64,000 nt of DNA from an uncultured Eubacteriales bacterium (GCA_934402395.1 CAKRTQ010000013.1:1-64000), one strand, 5' to 3'. Positions 35,476 to 44,375 are shown, counted from the first letter of the stretch. The notes: generated by a model not told the origin, from the sequence alone. A program made the numbers and translations.

Positions 35476-37707
35476 TTGAATTATAATTACAACCCCGACA
35501 ATGCCGTCACCCGCGACGACATGAAGCGCATCGAGGACGCGGCGCGCCGCCGCAGCGCCCCGAGACGTTCGCCGGCAGATAAGGACACCTCGGAGCATGA
35601 TTTTCACACGATCCTCACCGTTCTTGTCTGGCCGCTTTTCACCCTCTACCTTGAGCTTGTGCTGCGGCTTTTGCTTTTCGGAAAGATCAGCGGCAGACAG
35701 TTTGCATATTCTGTGCTGTTCTCCTTCTCGGCAGGGCTGCTCTTTGCCGTTCTGACCTCTCTTTTCTCAAAAAAGGTCAATTATATCCTCACGCTTGTGA
35801 TATCCGGCTTTCTCAGCGTCTATTTCGGCGTGCAGCTTATATATTACAAGTTCTTCTCCGGCTTTTTCTACTGGGACCTCATGAGCGAAGCGGGCAACGT
35901 AACCGGCTTCTGGCGTGAGACTCTCGGTACTATTTTTTCAAACTGGTACGGAGTGATACTCATCCTTCTGCCCTTTGTGCTGTATTGCATATTCGGCAGA
36001 AAGCACCTCCCCGCAGAGCAGTCCGACTGGGGACTTCGCGGCGTTACCCTTGGTATCGCCTTTCTGCTTTTCCTCGGCGGGCGCGGCTTTGTTTCCTTCC
36101 ATAAGGACGATTATGACGACAATTTCTATTACAGCTATGGCTACAATCCGACCGAAGCGGCAACGCGCTTCGGCGTTCTTACCGAATTCCGCCTTGATAC
36201 CAAGTATGCCCTCTTCGGCGTGCCGTCGCACCCAAGCGACGGCGAGTACAGCGATATAACGACCGTTGACCCGGACAATGTCTTTATACGCGACACCACC
36301 GCCCCAGTCACCGATCCCCCGACGCCCGGCACGAGCGGAGACACTCCCGAAACCACCGAGGAACCGCCGAAGCCGGTCGACACAAGCCCCAACGTGCTTG
36401 ACATCGACTTTGACGCGCTTATAGCGAATGCTCCGACGGCAGAAATCAGGAACGCGCACACATTCTTCAAAAACCGCACTCCCACCAACAAAAACGAATA
36501 CACCGGGCTCTTCAAGGGCAAAAACCTCATTCTCATGACGGTCGAGGCATGGGCGCCGGCTGCAATTGATGAAAAGCTGACCCCCACGCTCTGGAAGATG
36601 AAAAACGAGGGCTTCGTTTTTGATAATTATTATTGCTCCAATTGGGGCGGCAGCACTGCCACCGGCGAGTATGCGGTGCTCTCGGGGAACTTCTACACAA
36701 GCTCAAGCTGCCTCAGATACAGTGCCGACACGCTTATGAAGTTTGCTCCCGGCAATATGTTCCGTGCGATAGGCTACAAGACCTACGGCTTCCACAATCA
36801 CACCTACACCTATTACAGCCGCGACAAGTCGCACCCGAACATGGGGTACACCTGGTACGGCATCGGCAACTGGGATAAATCAAGTCTCTTTACGAACCAG
36901 TGGCCCAAGTCCGACCGCGAGCTTGCCGTAAACACACTTGATTATATTACGGCAGACGCGCCCTTTCACATCTACTATATGACGGTCAGCGGGCATGCCC
37001 TCCAGACATGGGGCGGCAATGACAACGCACCGAAGCACCGCGCCACGGTCATGGCTGCCGGACTCAACTACACCGACCAGAACGCGCTTTCATACATTGC
37101 CGCGCAGTATGAGGTCGAGCTGATGGTCAAGACCCTCATTGAAGATCTTGACCGTAAGGGCATTCTTGAGGACACCGTGTTCGTCATGGCTCCCGACCAC
37201 TATCCCTATCAGATATCCGAGAATGCCGACGAGACCTACTCGGCACTTTCCGACCTCTACAAAATACCGCTCACCGCCAATCCCTCCGACATCGAGGGCA
37301 ACTTTGACCTTTACCGCGCGCCGCTCATCATCTGGTCGGCGTCAATGAAGAAGCCGGTCAAGGTCGAAAAGGTCTGCTCCGCCATCGACATCATGCCCAC
37401 GGTCTACAACCTTTTCGGCATGAATTACGATTCCCGACTCATCACGGGGCGCGACATCCTCTCGGATGCCGACGGCTTTGTGCCGCTCAACTGCAACGGC
37501 GCAGGCGGTTCATGGCACTGGATAACCGATTTCGGCTCCTACAACACAAAAACCAAAAAGTTCACTCCCGCTCCCGGCGTGACCGTGAACGATAGCCAGC
37601 TCAGCGGATATATCAGATCCAATAACAACACCAGTAACCTCCTTCAGAAATACTCAAAATACATCCTCAATGAGGATTACTACCGGATGGTCTTTCCGAA
37701 CGGCTGA
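35476..37707 (+). CDS. LtaS-family membrane sulfatase (lipoteichoic acid synthase-like)
   Basis: LtaS-type enzymes move glycerol-phosphate or related groups from lipids onto teichoic acids outside the membrane. The 743-residue protein has a charged cytoplasmic start, about five membrane helices in residues 45-225, and an extracellular sulfatase domain. That domain has LILMTVEAWAP, the catalytic Thr in SNWGGSTATGEYAV, FVMAPDHYPY (metal Asp, His) and CSAIDIMPTVYNLFG. A TTG at 35476 is taken as start because AAAGGAAG lies six bases upstream; an ATG at 35521 is the alternative. An Asp/Thr/Pro-rich linker of about 60 residues joins the parts. Substrate specificity within the family is not determined. 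Confidence 0.85.
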   Translation: MNYNYNPDNAVTRDDMKRIEDAARRRSAPRRSPADKDTSEHDFHTILTVLVWPLFTLYLELVLRLLLFGKISGRQFAYSVLFSFSAGLLFAVLTSLFSKKVNYILTLVISGFLSVYFGVQLIYYKFFSGFFYWDLMSEAGNVTGFWRETLGTIFSNWYGVILILLPFVLYCIFGRKHLPAEQSDWGLRGVTLGIAFLLFLGGRGFVSFHKDDYDDNFYYSYGYNPTEAATRFGVLTEFRLDTKYALFGVPSHPSDGEYSDITTVDPDNVFIRDTTAPVTDPPTPGTSGDTPETTEEPPKPVDTSPNVLDIDFDALIANAPTAEIRNAHTFFKNRTPTNKNEYTGLFKGKNLILMTVEAWAPAAIDEKLTPTLWKMKNEGFVFDNYYCSNWGGSTATGEYAVLSGNFYTSSSCLRYSADTLMKFAPGNMFRAIGYKTYGFHNHTYTYYSRDKSHPNMGYTWYGIGNWDKSSLFTNQWPKSDRELAVNTLDYITADAPFHIYYMTVSGHALQTWGGNDNAPKHRATVMAAGLNYTDQNALSYIAAQYEVELMVKTLIEDLDRKGILEDTVFVMAPDHYPYQISENADETYSALSDLYKIPLTANPSDIEGNFDLYRAPLIIWSASMKKPVKVEKVCSAIDIMPTVYNLFGMNYDSRLITGRDILSDADGFVPLNCNGAGGSWHWITDFGSYNTKTKKFTPAPGVTVNDSQLSGYIRSNNNTSNLLQKYSKYILNEDYYRMVFPNG

Positions 37708-37718
37708 GGAACGTCATT

Positions 37719-38807
37719 ATGAAATACGCTCTTATAGGTTGCGGCAGGATCGCACCGAACCATATAAAAGCAGCCATGGCTGCCGCCGGCAGGGGACTTG
37801 AGATATCGGCGATATGCGACATTGTGCCCGAAAAGGCGGAAGCTCTTGCCGCACGGTTCGATCTTGACAGCGTGCCTCGCTACACCGACCACAAAAAAAT
37901 GCTCGCCGAGGTCGCGCCCGAGCTTGTTGCCGTAGCGACCGAAAGCGGCTCCCACGCCGCCGTTGCGCTTGACTGTATTGCGGCAGGCAGCAATGTGATA
38001 ATAGAAAAGCCGATAGCTCTTTCGCTCTCCGACGCGCGGCGCGTTATCGCCGCCGCGGATGTAGCCGGCGTTACCGTATGCACCAACCACCAGAACCGCT
38101 TCAACCGCTCGGTCATTGCCGTGCGCGAGGCGATAGATTCCGGCAGCATGGGCAGGCTGCTTCACGGCAGTGTTCACGTAATATGGGGACGCGACCGCGA
38201 CTATTACGCCTCCGGCGACTGGCGCGGCACATGGAAGGACGACGGCGGCGCGCTGATGAACCAATGCATTCACGGCATTGACCTTCTCTGCTGGCTCATG
38301 GGCGGCAGACCCTCCGAGGTCACTGCAATGACGGCGCGTATGAACCACAGTTACATCGAAGCCGAGGATGTCGGCATGGCGTTGCTCCGTTTCCCCAACG
38401 GTGCGCTCGGCATGGTCGAGGGCACTGTGAACACCTACCGCGCCGACATGGAAGAAACGCTCTTTCTGTTCGGCTCCGACGGCACCGTAAAGCTCGGCGG
38501 CAAAGCCGCAAACCGCGTTGATTTCTGGCACATTGCCGGCGACAACCGCGATGCAGCCGCGGTAAACGACGAATCGGAGGCTGCCCTCCCCGACGTATAC
38601 GGGCGCGGGCACGTTCCGCTTTATGCCGATGTGGTGGATGCCATCCTGGCTCACCGCCCGCCGCGCGTCACCGCTCTTGACGGCATGGGTGCGCTTGAGG
38701 TAGTTCTTGCCATATACAAGTCTGCCGCCGAGGGCAGAACGGTGAAGCTGCCTCTCCTTGATTGTTCAACTATGGATTTTTATGGGAGATTTGACCATAT
38801 TGAGTGA
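37719..38807 (+). CDS. Gfo/Idh/MocA-family NAD(P)-dependent oxidoreductase
   Basis: This 362-residue enzyme has the Rossmann start KYALIGCGRIAPNHIKAA and the family signature NVIIEKPIALSLSDA, with the catalytic Lys of EKP. TNHQNRFNRSV and the segment MNQCIHGIDLLCWLMGG carry the conserved His/Asp pair. It likely oxidises or epimerises a sugar or inositol derivative; in cell-envelope settings these enzymes make UDP-sugar acids. It starts 11 bp after the LtaS-like gene with GAGGAA, suggesting cotranscription and an envelope-related role. Confidence 0.85.
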   Translation: MKYALIGCGRIAPNHIKAAMAAAGRGLEISAICDIVPEKAEALAARFDLDSVPRYTDHKKMLAEVAPELVAVATESGSHAAVALDCIAAGSNVIIEKPIALSLSDARRVIAAADVAGVTVCTNHQNRFNRSVIAVREAIDSGSMGRLLHGSVHVIWGRDRDYYASGDWRGTWKDDGGALMNQCIHGIDLLCWLMGGRPSEVTAMTARMNHSYIEAEDVGMALLRFPNGALGMVEGTVNTYRADMEETLFLFGSDGTVKLGGKAANRVDFWHIAGDNRDAAAVNDESEAALPDVYGRGHVPLYADVVDAILAHRPPRVTALDGMGALEVVLAIYKSAAEGRTVKLPLLDCSTMDFYGRFDHIE

Positions 38808-38888
38808 TTCGCATAGTCGGAGAACCCTCAAAAGGCGCGCAATTATTGAAAATAATCAAAAATGTAAATTTAATTTTAACACATTCTA

Positions 38889-38917
38889 TTGACAAGCCGC
38901 CTTTTTCGCTGTATAAT
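38889..38917 (+). promoter_or_regulatory. Consensus promoter of the zinc-ribbon gene
   Basis: TTGACA (38889-38894), 17 bp, TATAAT (38912-38917), 51 bp before the start codon. Both hexamers are perfect. Confidence 0.85.
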
Positions 38918-38968
38918 ATATCCGCGAGCTAAAAAAAGACTTCGCGTAATTACGGAAAGAGGTATCTC

Positions 38969-39244
38969 ATGTACACTGACAAGACCCTGGTCTGCAAGGA
39001 ATGCGGACAAGAATTCACCTTCACTGCCAGCGAGCAGGAATTTTACGCCGAAAAGGGCTTCACCAACGAGCCCCAGCGCTGCAAAGAATGCCGCGCAAAG
39101 CGTAAAAATGCCGCACACAACGGCACACGCCAGATGTTTGACGCTGTCTGCGCAGAATGCGGAAAGCCCTGCAAGGTTCCCTTCGAGCCGCGCACCGACC
39201 GTCCCGTTTACTGCAGCGACTGCTTCAGAAATAAACAGCAGTGA
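38969..39244 (+). CDS. Small zinc-ribbon protein (zf-trcl type)
   Basis: This 91-residue protein carries four CxxC pairs: LVCKECGQEF and RCKECRAKRK form one zinc ribbon (probable-zinc-ribbon, zf-trcl), and AVCAECGKPCKVPF with YCSDCFRNK form a second CxxC module. Such proteins are widespread in Clostridia and are thought to bind nucleic acid. No enzymatic motif is present. It stands alone with a perfect promoter and its own terminator, so it is probably abundant. Confidence 0.85.
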   Translation: MYTDKTLVCKECGQEFTFTASEQEFYAEKGFTNEPQRCKECRAKRKNAAHNGTRQMFDAVCAECGKPCKVPFEPRTDRPVYCSDCFRNKQQ

Positions 39245-39256
39245 TTCATTCCGGAA

Positions 39257-39294
39257 CGGAGCCGGACCGCATTGCGGTCCGGCTCCGTTTTTTT
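39257..39294 (+). terminator. Strong rho-independent terminator after the zinc-ribbon gene
   Basis: CGGAGCCGGACCG and CGGTCCGGCTCCG make a GC-rich stem of about 13 bp, followed by seven T. Confidence 0.9.
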
Positions 39295-39337
39295 AGGCTC
39301 GGGTGGCGTTTGAAGAAACGCCACCCGAGCCTAAAAA
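39290..39337. repeat. Minimal palindrome made of two CTCGGG-family ends
   Basis: A perfect 22-bp inverted repeat (39290-39311 and 39316-39337, loop GAAG) consists of two CTCGGGTGGCGTTT ends facing each other, flanked by T5/A5. It carries nothing else from the larger elements and overlaps the T-run of the previous terminator. It lies 3 bp before the -35 of the next gene. Confidence 0.9.
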
Positions 39338-39340
39338 CAA

Positions 39341-39369
39341 TTGACTTTTGGGTGACGGGGTGATATAAT
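39341..39369 (+). promoter_or_regulatory. Promoter of the first EEP lipoprotein gene
   Basis: TTGACT (39341-39346), 17 bp, TATAAT (39364-39369), 43 bp before the start codon, immediately after the palindrome. Confidence 0.82.
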
Positions 39370-39412
39370 ATACAGGTAATACAATCACCCTCATCGGAAA
39401 GGAACCGAATTT

Positions 39413-40804
39413 ATGAAAAAAACACATTTCCGCCTGCTTCTCATTCTGCTGGCAGCCGTCATGCTTATAGCCCCGCTCTCCACGGCGTGCAGCGGCGGCA
39501 GCGATACTCCTGCCGGATCGACCGACGCCGGCACGACCGAAGCTCCCGCGCCGACCGAGCTTGTGCTCATCGGCGGCGACACGGTATACAACATAATACG
39601 CAGTGCATACGAAAGTGAGATAGTTCTCGGCGGCGTCAAGGAACTGCGCCAGACGCTTTCAAAGCTCTACGGCGACACATGGCAGGGTCTTATTACCGAA
39701 GACTGGGAGCAGGGCGTAGGCAAAAACGATATAATCGACAACGACAATGCCGAGATCCTTATCGGTCTTACCAACCGCCGCGAGAGCCACACGGTTTACG
39801 ACACTCTCGGCAATGAGGAATATGCCATTCGCGTTGTCGGAAAAAAGCTTGTCATAGTCGGCAACGACGAATATTCCACCGTTCAGGCGATCGACGCCTT
39901 TATAGAGCAGTACCTTGTCAACGCCTCGGCTGAAAAGAAGCTGACGGTTCCCGCATCTCTTGACATAAAGGAAGCAGCCCCCCTCCGCAAAGTGGCGATA
40001 AACCGCGAGGCTCAGTACCGCATAATGACATGGAACCTCGGCTGCGAGGTCGGAAAGGTAGAGGACGCTTATGAGGTCATGCTGAAATACCTTCCCGATA
40101 TACTCTCCCTTCAGGAATGCAACAAGGCGATACATACAAAGCTCATAGATACGCTGCCCGACTTTTACCGCGTATCCACAGAGTTTCACTCAAACGGCAA
40201 GACGTATGTCTACACACCGATAATCTACAACTCCGAGGTGCTTGCCCTCAAGGACGCGGGTGCCGAATGGCTGCGCGACAGATACACCGGGACAAATACA
40301 AAATCGGTAGCATGGGCAGTGTTTGAGGGCAAGGACGGCACGCCGTTTGCGGTGATCGACTTTCACGGAGCAGTCTGCTCCAACGCCTACAAGGGCTTTG
40401 AAAACTACACAAAGGCACAGCTCAACGAGCAGTCCGACGTATGGCGCACCGGAAACGTAAAACAGGTAATGGAGATACGCGACCGCATAAACGCAAAATA
40501 CGGCGCGATCCCGCTTATGGTCAACGGCGACTGCAACTTTACGACATCGCACAGTCAGTATAAATACCTCACGGAAGAAAAGGGAATGTACGATGCCGAA
40601 TTCACCGCCCGTCTCGGCACGGTCACCGGCTACAAGACCTACTTTGATTACGGAACACCCATCAAGAAGGGTCCCAGCATCGACCACATTTTCGGCATAG
40701 ACGGCATTGATTTTGTCGAGCACTATATCGTGCGTGACAAAGAGGTCCTCACCGCATCCGACCACTGCCCGGTCTATGTTGATTTCAACCCCAAAAAGCC
40801 GTAA
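39413..40804 (+). CDS. Lipoprotein with endonuclease/exonuclease/phosphatase domain (copy 1)
   Basis: This 463-residue protein has a lipoprotein signal ending LSTAC-SGG (residues about 20-26) and a Thr/Ala-rich linker. A domain at residues 45-185 has AEILIGLTNRRESHTVYDTL and GKKLVIVGNDEYSTVQAIDAF. The C-terminal EEP domain (about 195-463) has RIMTWNLGCEV, ILSLQECN (metal Glu), MVNGDCNF, SIDHIFG and ASDHCPVYVDF. EEP enzymes cut phosphodiesters in nucleic acids, phosphoinositides or sphingolipids; the substrate here is unknown. The protein should be anchored outside the membrane. It shares high identity with the next gene, so the pair arose by tandem duplication. Confidence 0.82.
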   Translation: MKKTHFRLLLILLAAVMLIAPLSTACSGGSDTPAGSTDAGTTEAPAPTELVLIGGDTVYNIIRSAYESEIVLGGVKELRQTLSKLYGDTWQGLITEDWEQGVGKNDIIDNDNAEILIGLTNRRESHTVYDTLGNEEYAIRVVGKKLVIVGNDEYSTVQAIDAFIEQYLVNASAEKKLTVPASLDIKEAAPLRKVAINREAQYRIMTWNLGCEVGKVEDAYEVMLKYLPDILSLQECNKAIHTKLIDTLPDFYRVSTEFHSNGKTYVYTPIIYNSEVLALKDAGAEWLRDRYTGTNTKSVAWAVFEGKDGTPFAVIDFHGAVCSNAYKGFENYTKAQLNEQSDVWRTGNVKQVMEIRDRINAKYGAIPLMVNGDCNFTTSHSQYKYLTEEKGMYDAEFTARLGTVTGYKTYFDYGTPIKKGPSIDHIFGIDGIDFVEHYIVRDKEVLTASDHCPVYVDFNPKKP

Positions 40805-40909
40805 ATCCGGGTCAAAATACCGAAATACCGATCTTCATTCCGGCGTTTGGCGCTCTTACCGCCCGAATGAAACCCAATCACAACAAGAAAAAGAAAGGCA
40901 GTCATAAAA

Positions 40910-42292
40910 ATGAACAAAACCTTTGCGCGCTGCGCCGCGCTTCTTCTGACGCTCATAATGCTGCTTTCCGCGGCGCTCACGGCGTGTAAAAAGAACGACA
41001 CCCCCGCCGGCAGCTCGGATGTCCCCGCGACAGAGCCGCCCGCCCCCGCCGAGCTTGTGCTTTTCGGCGGCAGCGAGACATACAACATCTACCGCGGCTC
41101 CTACGCAAACGAACCGGTGCTCAACGCGGTAAAAAAGCTGCGCAAAGCCGTTGCCGACCGTTTCGGCGACTCATGGCAGGGTCTTATTACCGAGGACTGG
41201 GAACAGGGCATCGGCAAAAATGACATAATCGACCGTGACGGCGCAGAGATCCTTATAGGTCTCACTAACCGCCGCGAGAGCCACACCGTTTACGAAACTC
41301 TCGGCGAGAATGAATACGTCATCCGCGCCGTGGGCAAAAAGCTCGTCATTGTCGGCAGCGATGATTACGCCACCGTTCAGGCAGTGCAGCTGTTCATAGA
41401 TAATTATATCGTCAACTCCGACAGCAAAACGCTGTCGGTATCGGCAGATGTAAATGTCGCCGGCACGGCATCCCTGCGCAAAATACCGATAAACGGCGAA
41501 GCGAACTACCGCCTTATGACATACAACCTCGGCGGCGGAGTCGGCAATGCCGACGATGCGGTAGAGCTCATGCTGCGCTATCTGCCCGATATATATTCGC
41601 TTCAGGAATGCAGCAAAAAGATACATACCGGTATAATCGCAAGCCTGCCTGAGTACTACAAAACCGCAAACAAGCTACACGCGGACGGTTCGACATATGT
41701 CTACACGCCGATAATCTACAACACAAAAGTGCTTACGCTCAAAGAGTCCGGCGTTGAATGGCTGCGTGACAGATACACGGGAACGAACACAAAATCCCTC
41801 GCATGGGCTGTGTTTGAGGACCGCGACGGCGATGTGTTTGCGCTGATAAACTTCCACGGAGCCGTGTGCTTCAATACCTATAAGGGCTTTGAAAATTATA
41901 CGGCTGCAGAGCTCGGACGTCAGGTAAACGAATGGCGTAAGGGCAACGCGCGCCAGCTTCTTGAGGTACGCGACCGCATAACCGAAAAGTACGGCGCGAT
42001 ACCGCTCATGATGAACGGCGACTGCAACTTCAACGCCTCCTCGGAAGCGTACAAGATACTCACCGCCGGCGGAATGAAGGACGCCGAATTCACCGCGCGC
42101 CTTGACAAGGTGACCGGGTACAAGACCTACTTTCCGTACGGTTCGGCATCGGTGCAGTCCGGCGCGAGCATAGACCACATTTTCGGTATCAACGGAATTG
42201 ATTTTGTCGTGCATAACATCGTGCGTGATCCTTTGGTGCTCACCGCATCGGATCACTGCCCGGTCTATGTCGATTTCAACCCGAAAAAATAA
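40910..42292 (+). CDS. Lipoprotein with endonuclease/exonuclease/phosphatase domain (copy 2)
   Basis: This 460-residue paralogue of the preceding gene has signal LSAALTAC-KKN, the same N-terminal domain (AEILIGLTNRRESHTVYETL) and the same EEP domain: RLMTYNLGGGV, IYSLQECS, MMNGDCNF, SIDHIFGINGID, ASDHCPVYVDF. The first His-ready positions match copy 1, so both should be active. The signal peptides and linkers differ more than the domains. It follows after 105 bp with AAAGGCAG upstream of the ATG and ends in a strong terminator. Confidence 0.82.
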   Translation: MNKTFARCAALLLTLIMLLSAALTACKKNDTPAGSSDVPATEPPAPAELVLFGGSETYNIYRGSYANEPVLNAVKKLRKAVADRFGDSWQGLITEDWEQGIGKNDIIDRDGAEILIGLTNRRESHTVYETLGENEYVIRAVGKKLVIVGSDDYATVQAVQLFIDNYIVNSDSKTLSVSADVNVAGTASLRKIPINGEANYRLMTYNLGGGVGNADDAVELMLRYLPDIYSLQECSKKIHTGIIASLPEYYKTANKLHADGSTYVYTPIIYNTKVLTLKESGVEWLRDRYTGTNTKSLAWAVFEDRDGDVFALINFHGAVCFNTYKGFENYTAAELGRQVNEWRKGNARQLLEVRDRITEKYGAIPLMMNGDCNFNASSEAYKILTAGGMKDAEFTARLDKVTGYKTYFPYGSASVQSGASIDHIFGINGIDFVVHNIVRDPLVLTASDHCPVYVDFNPKK

Positions 42293-42338
42293 AAAACGAT
42301 GGGATGGTATCAAGCCTTTGACCGCTTGACATCAACTC

Positions 42339-42373
42339 AAAAAAACGCTCCGGCGCTGCCGGGGCGTTTTTTT
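42339..42373 (+). terminator. Rho-independent terminator after the EEP lipoprotein pair
   Basis: A stem AAAAAAACGCTCCGGC/GCCGGGGCGTTTTTTT with loop GCT, ending in T7, separates the lipoproteins from the lysis cassette. Confidence 0.88.
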
Positions 42374-42482
42374 GTTTTGATACCCGATGAGACTCGATGA
42401 GACTGTTTTTGCCCATCAAGGCGGTATAATTCCTCACAGAGGGGCGGAAAAGCCTCGTATTTCACGAAAGGAAAACAGTATC

Positions 42483-42782
42483 ATGACGGAATTCAACAAG
42501 ACCGATATCGGTACCGACGGCGCACCGCGCGGCGATATTTTTTTCGCATCGGTATTTTCGTCGATTTGTTCGGCTCTCGGTAGGATAAACGCGGCTGTTG
42601 CCGCAGCGGAATCCGCCACTGCGCGCGCAAATGAGGCTGCCGATTGTCTGAGAACGCTCAAGGAGGACACCGCATATGCCGCCGCGCGGGCGGGAATGGC
42701 GGCAGGCGCGGCTGCCGATGCCACAGATGCGGCAAACGAAGTCTGCCGCTCGCTTGACGCCCTGCGCAATGCCGCCGTCTGA
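42483..42782 (+). CDS. Small Ala-rich helical protein at head of lysis cassette
   Basis: This 99-residue protein is rich in Ala (long helix RINAAVAAAESATARANEAAD) and probably forms a coiled coil. I do not recognise a family. The ATG at 42483 follows GAAAGGAAAA, and TATAAT at 42425-42430 may be the -10 of the cassette, although no good -35 is seen. It sits 93 bp before the endolysin gene, in the position of a small phage tail or lysis-accessory protein. A phage origin is inferred from its neighbours only. Confidence 0.55.
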   Translation: MTEFNKTDIGTDGAPRGDIFFASVFSSICSALGRINAAVAAAESATARANEAADCLRTLKEDTAYAAARAGMAAGAAADATDAANEVCRSLDALRNAAV

Positions 42783-42875
42783 CGCGCGGCATGATGTGTC
42801 GTTTCATGGCGGATCCCTCTTTCCGGCATATACTGTTATCGGGACCTGTAAAAAACGAAAGGATGGCACAGAGCT

Positions 42876-43784
42876 ATGAAAATTATCGAACACTACATAA
42901 CGGAAAACACCTGCTATAAGCTTGGCAAGCCAATGCAGGCGCGTGGGATCATGCTTCACAGCATCGGCACGCCGCAGCCGAATGCCGAAGTATTTGCGGT
43001 AAGGTGGAACGATCCCGCAAAGGAAGTCGCGGTACACGGGTTCATCGACGGCAACACGGGCGCGGTATGGCAGTTCCTGCCGTGGGACATCTGCGGCTGG
43101 CACGCGGGCGGCGCGGCGAATCTCACCCACATCGGCGTTGAGATGGGCGAGCCGGACTGCATCCGCTACAAGCCGTCGAGCGCAACCTTCACGGTCAAGG
43201 ACACCGACCGCGCGGCTGCCGTCGCGTGTGCGCTGCGTACATACAATGCGGCGGTCGAGCTGTTCGCTTATCTCTGCGAGAAGTTCGGTCTTGACCCGAC
43301 AGCCGACGGCGTTATCATCGGTCACGCCGAGGGTCACGCGCGGGGCATCGCCTCAAACCACGGCGACCCGGAACACCTCTGGCGTCAGCTCGGCATGGAT
43401 AAGACCATGGACGGCTTCCGCCGTGACGTGGCGGCAAAGCTCGGCAAGGTCGCGCCAACGCCCGAACCGGTGCAGGGCGGGACTATTTACACCGTCCGCG
43501 CGGGCGACACGCTCTCCGGCATCGGTGCGCGCTTCGGCGTGGACTGGCGCACGCTCGTGACTGCGAACGGCATTATAGACCCGAGCCTCATCTACCCCGG
43601 GCAGCGGCTGACCATCCCGGGAGCCGGGGCTGTGACCTACACGGTCAAGCCCGGTGACAGTCTGTGGCGGATCGCAAAAGAGTACCTCGGCGCGGGCATC
43701 CGCTACGGCGAGATCGTGCGTGCCAACGGCATGACCGAGGCGGCGATCTATCCCGGCGACGTGCTCATCATCCCGCGGAGGTGA
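42876..43784 (+). CDS. Phage-type endolysin: N-acetylmuramoyl-L-alanine amidase with two LysM
   Basis: This 302-residue protein cuts the amide bond between muramic acid and the stem peptide. The amidase_2 domain (residues about 20-160) shows RGIMLHSIGTPQPN (zinc His), WQFLPWDICGWHAGG (second His), HIGVEMGEP and IIGHAEGHARGIASNHGDPEHLW, with the third ligand in the SNHGDPEHL region. Two LysM repeats follow, at about 203-246 (YTVRAGDTLSGIGARFGVDW) and 252-300 (YTVKPGDSLWRIAKEYL). No signal peptide is seen, so it needs a holin, and genes for XhlA-like and holin proteins follow. Confidence 0.9.
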   Translation: MKIIEHYITENTCYKLGKPMQARGIMLHSIGTPQPNAEVFAVRWNDPAKEVAVHGFIDGNTGAVWQFLPWDICGWHAGGAANLTHIGVEMGEPDCIRYKPSSATFTVKDTDRAAAVACALRTYNAAVELFAYLCEKFGLDPTADGVIIGHAEGHARGIASNHGDPEHLWRQLGMDKTMDGFRRDVAAKLGKVAPTPEPVQGGTIYTVRAGDTLSGIGARFGVDWRTLVTANGIIDPSLIYPGQRLTIPGAGAVTYTVKPGDSLWRIAKEYLGAGIRYGEIVRANGMTEAAIYPGDVLIIPRR

Positions 43785-43788
43785 GAGG

Positions 43789-44085
43789 ATGGAGACCGAA
43801 GACATCGCCGTAAAGCTCGAAGCCGTGGACAGCCGGTCGCGGTCGAACACCCACCGCATAGACGCTCTTGAGCGCCATCAGGCGGAGCACGAAAAGATGC
43901 TGAACACCATTGCCTTGATCGCGCAGCGGCAGGACACGATGGATGTGGACATCAAGGAGATAAAGACAGACGTCAAGAGCCTTGCCGCCAAGCCCGCGCG
44001 CCGCTGGGAGATGGTAGTGGACAAGATCATACTTGCCCTTGCCGCCGGGCTTGCGGCGTACATACTTGCACGTTTGGGGATGTAG
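43789..44085 (+). CDS. XhlA-like hemolysin/holin accessory protein
   Basis: This 98-residue protein has a charged coiled coil (DALERHQAEHEKML, DIKEIKTDVKSLAAK) and one C-terminal membrane helix (KIILALAAGLAAYILARL), the architecture of XhlA-type lysis proteins in Bacillus phage PBSX and relatives. It starts 4 bp after the endolysin gene, supporting a lysis role together with the next gene. Confidence 0.75.
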   Translation: METEDIAVKLEAVDSRSRSNTHRIDALERHQAEHEKMLNTIALIAQRQDTMDVDIKEIKTDVKSLAAKPARRWEMVVDKIILALAAGLAAYILARLGM

Positions 44086-44111
44086 ATCCCCGGAAAGGAA
44101 AGGTAATAAAG

Positions 44112-44339
44112 ATGAAAAAAGAAAAGCTCGTCCGCTGGCTGAAGGCAGCCGGCATACGCGCCGTGAAGACGGTGGCACAGACCGCCGTGGCGACCATCGG
44201 GACCTCCGCCGTGCTCGGCGACGTCAACTGGCTCGCCGTCGCTTCCGCCTCCGCCCTCGCCGGCATACTTTCGATGCTCACCAGCCTCGCAGGATTGCCG
44301 GAATGTCCGGACTGCGACAAGAAGAAAAAAGAGGAATAA
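44112..44339 (+). CDS. r1t-type holin
   Basis: This 75-residue protein fits the phage r1t holin family: an amphipathic basic N-terminus (LVRWLKAAGIRAVKTVAQTA), two membrane segments (VATIGTSAVLG and LAVASASALAGILSMLTSLAG), then a charged tail PECPDCDKKKKEE. Holins open the membrane to let the endolysin reach the wall. It is the last gene of the cassette, 26 bp after the XhlA-like gene, and is followed by a hairpin. Confidence 0.82.
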   Translation: MKKEKLVRWLKAAGIRAVKTVAQTAVATIGTSAVLGDVNWLAVASASALAGILSMLTSLAGLPECPDCDKKKKEE

Positions 44340-44345
44340 ACTGTG

Positions 44346-44375
44346 CCGGCTGTCGCGCAAATGCGCGACAGCCGG
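44346..44375 (+). terminator. Hairpin terminator after the holin gene
   Basis: A perfect 14-bp stem (44346-44359 with 44362-44375, loop AA) of sequence CCGGCTGTCGCGCA is followed by a T-rich stretch. The same GGCTGTCGCGCA core forms the long stem at 57553-57606. Further weaker inverted repeats fill 44390-44560. Confidence 0.78.

Noticed and set aside
42387..44375. Complete prophage
   Set aside because: Only four lysis-type genes are found; no capsid, tail, integrase or repressor gene lies in the flanks.
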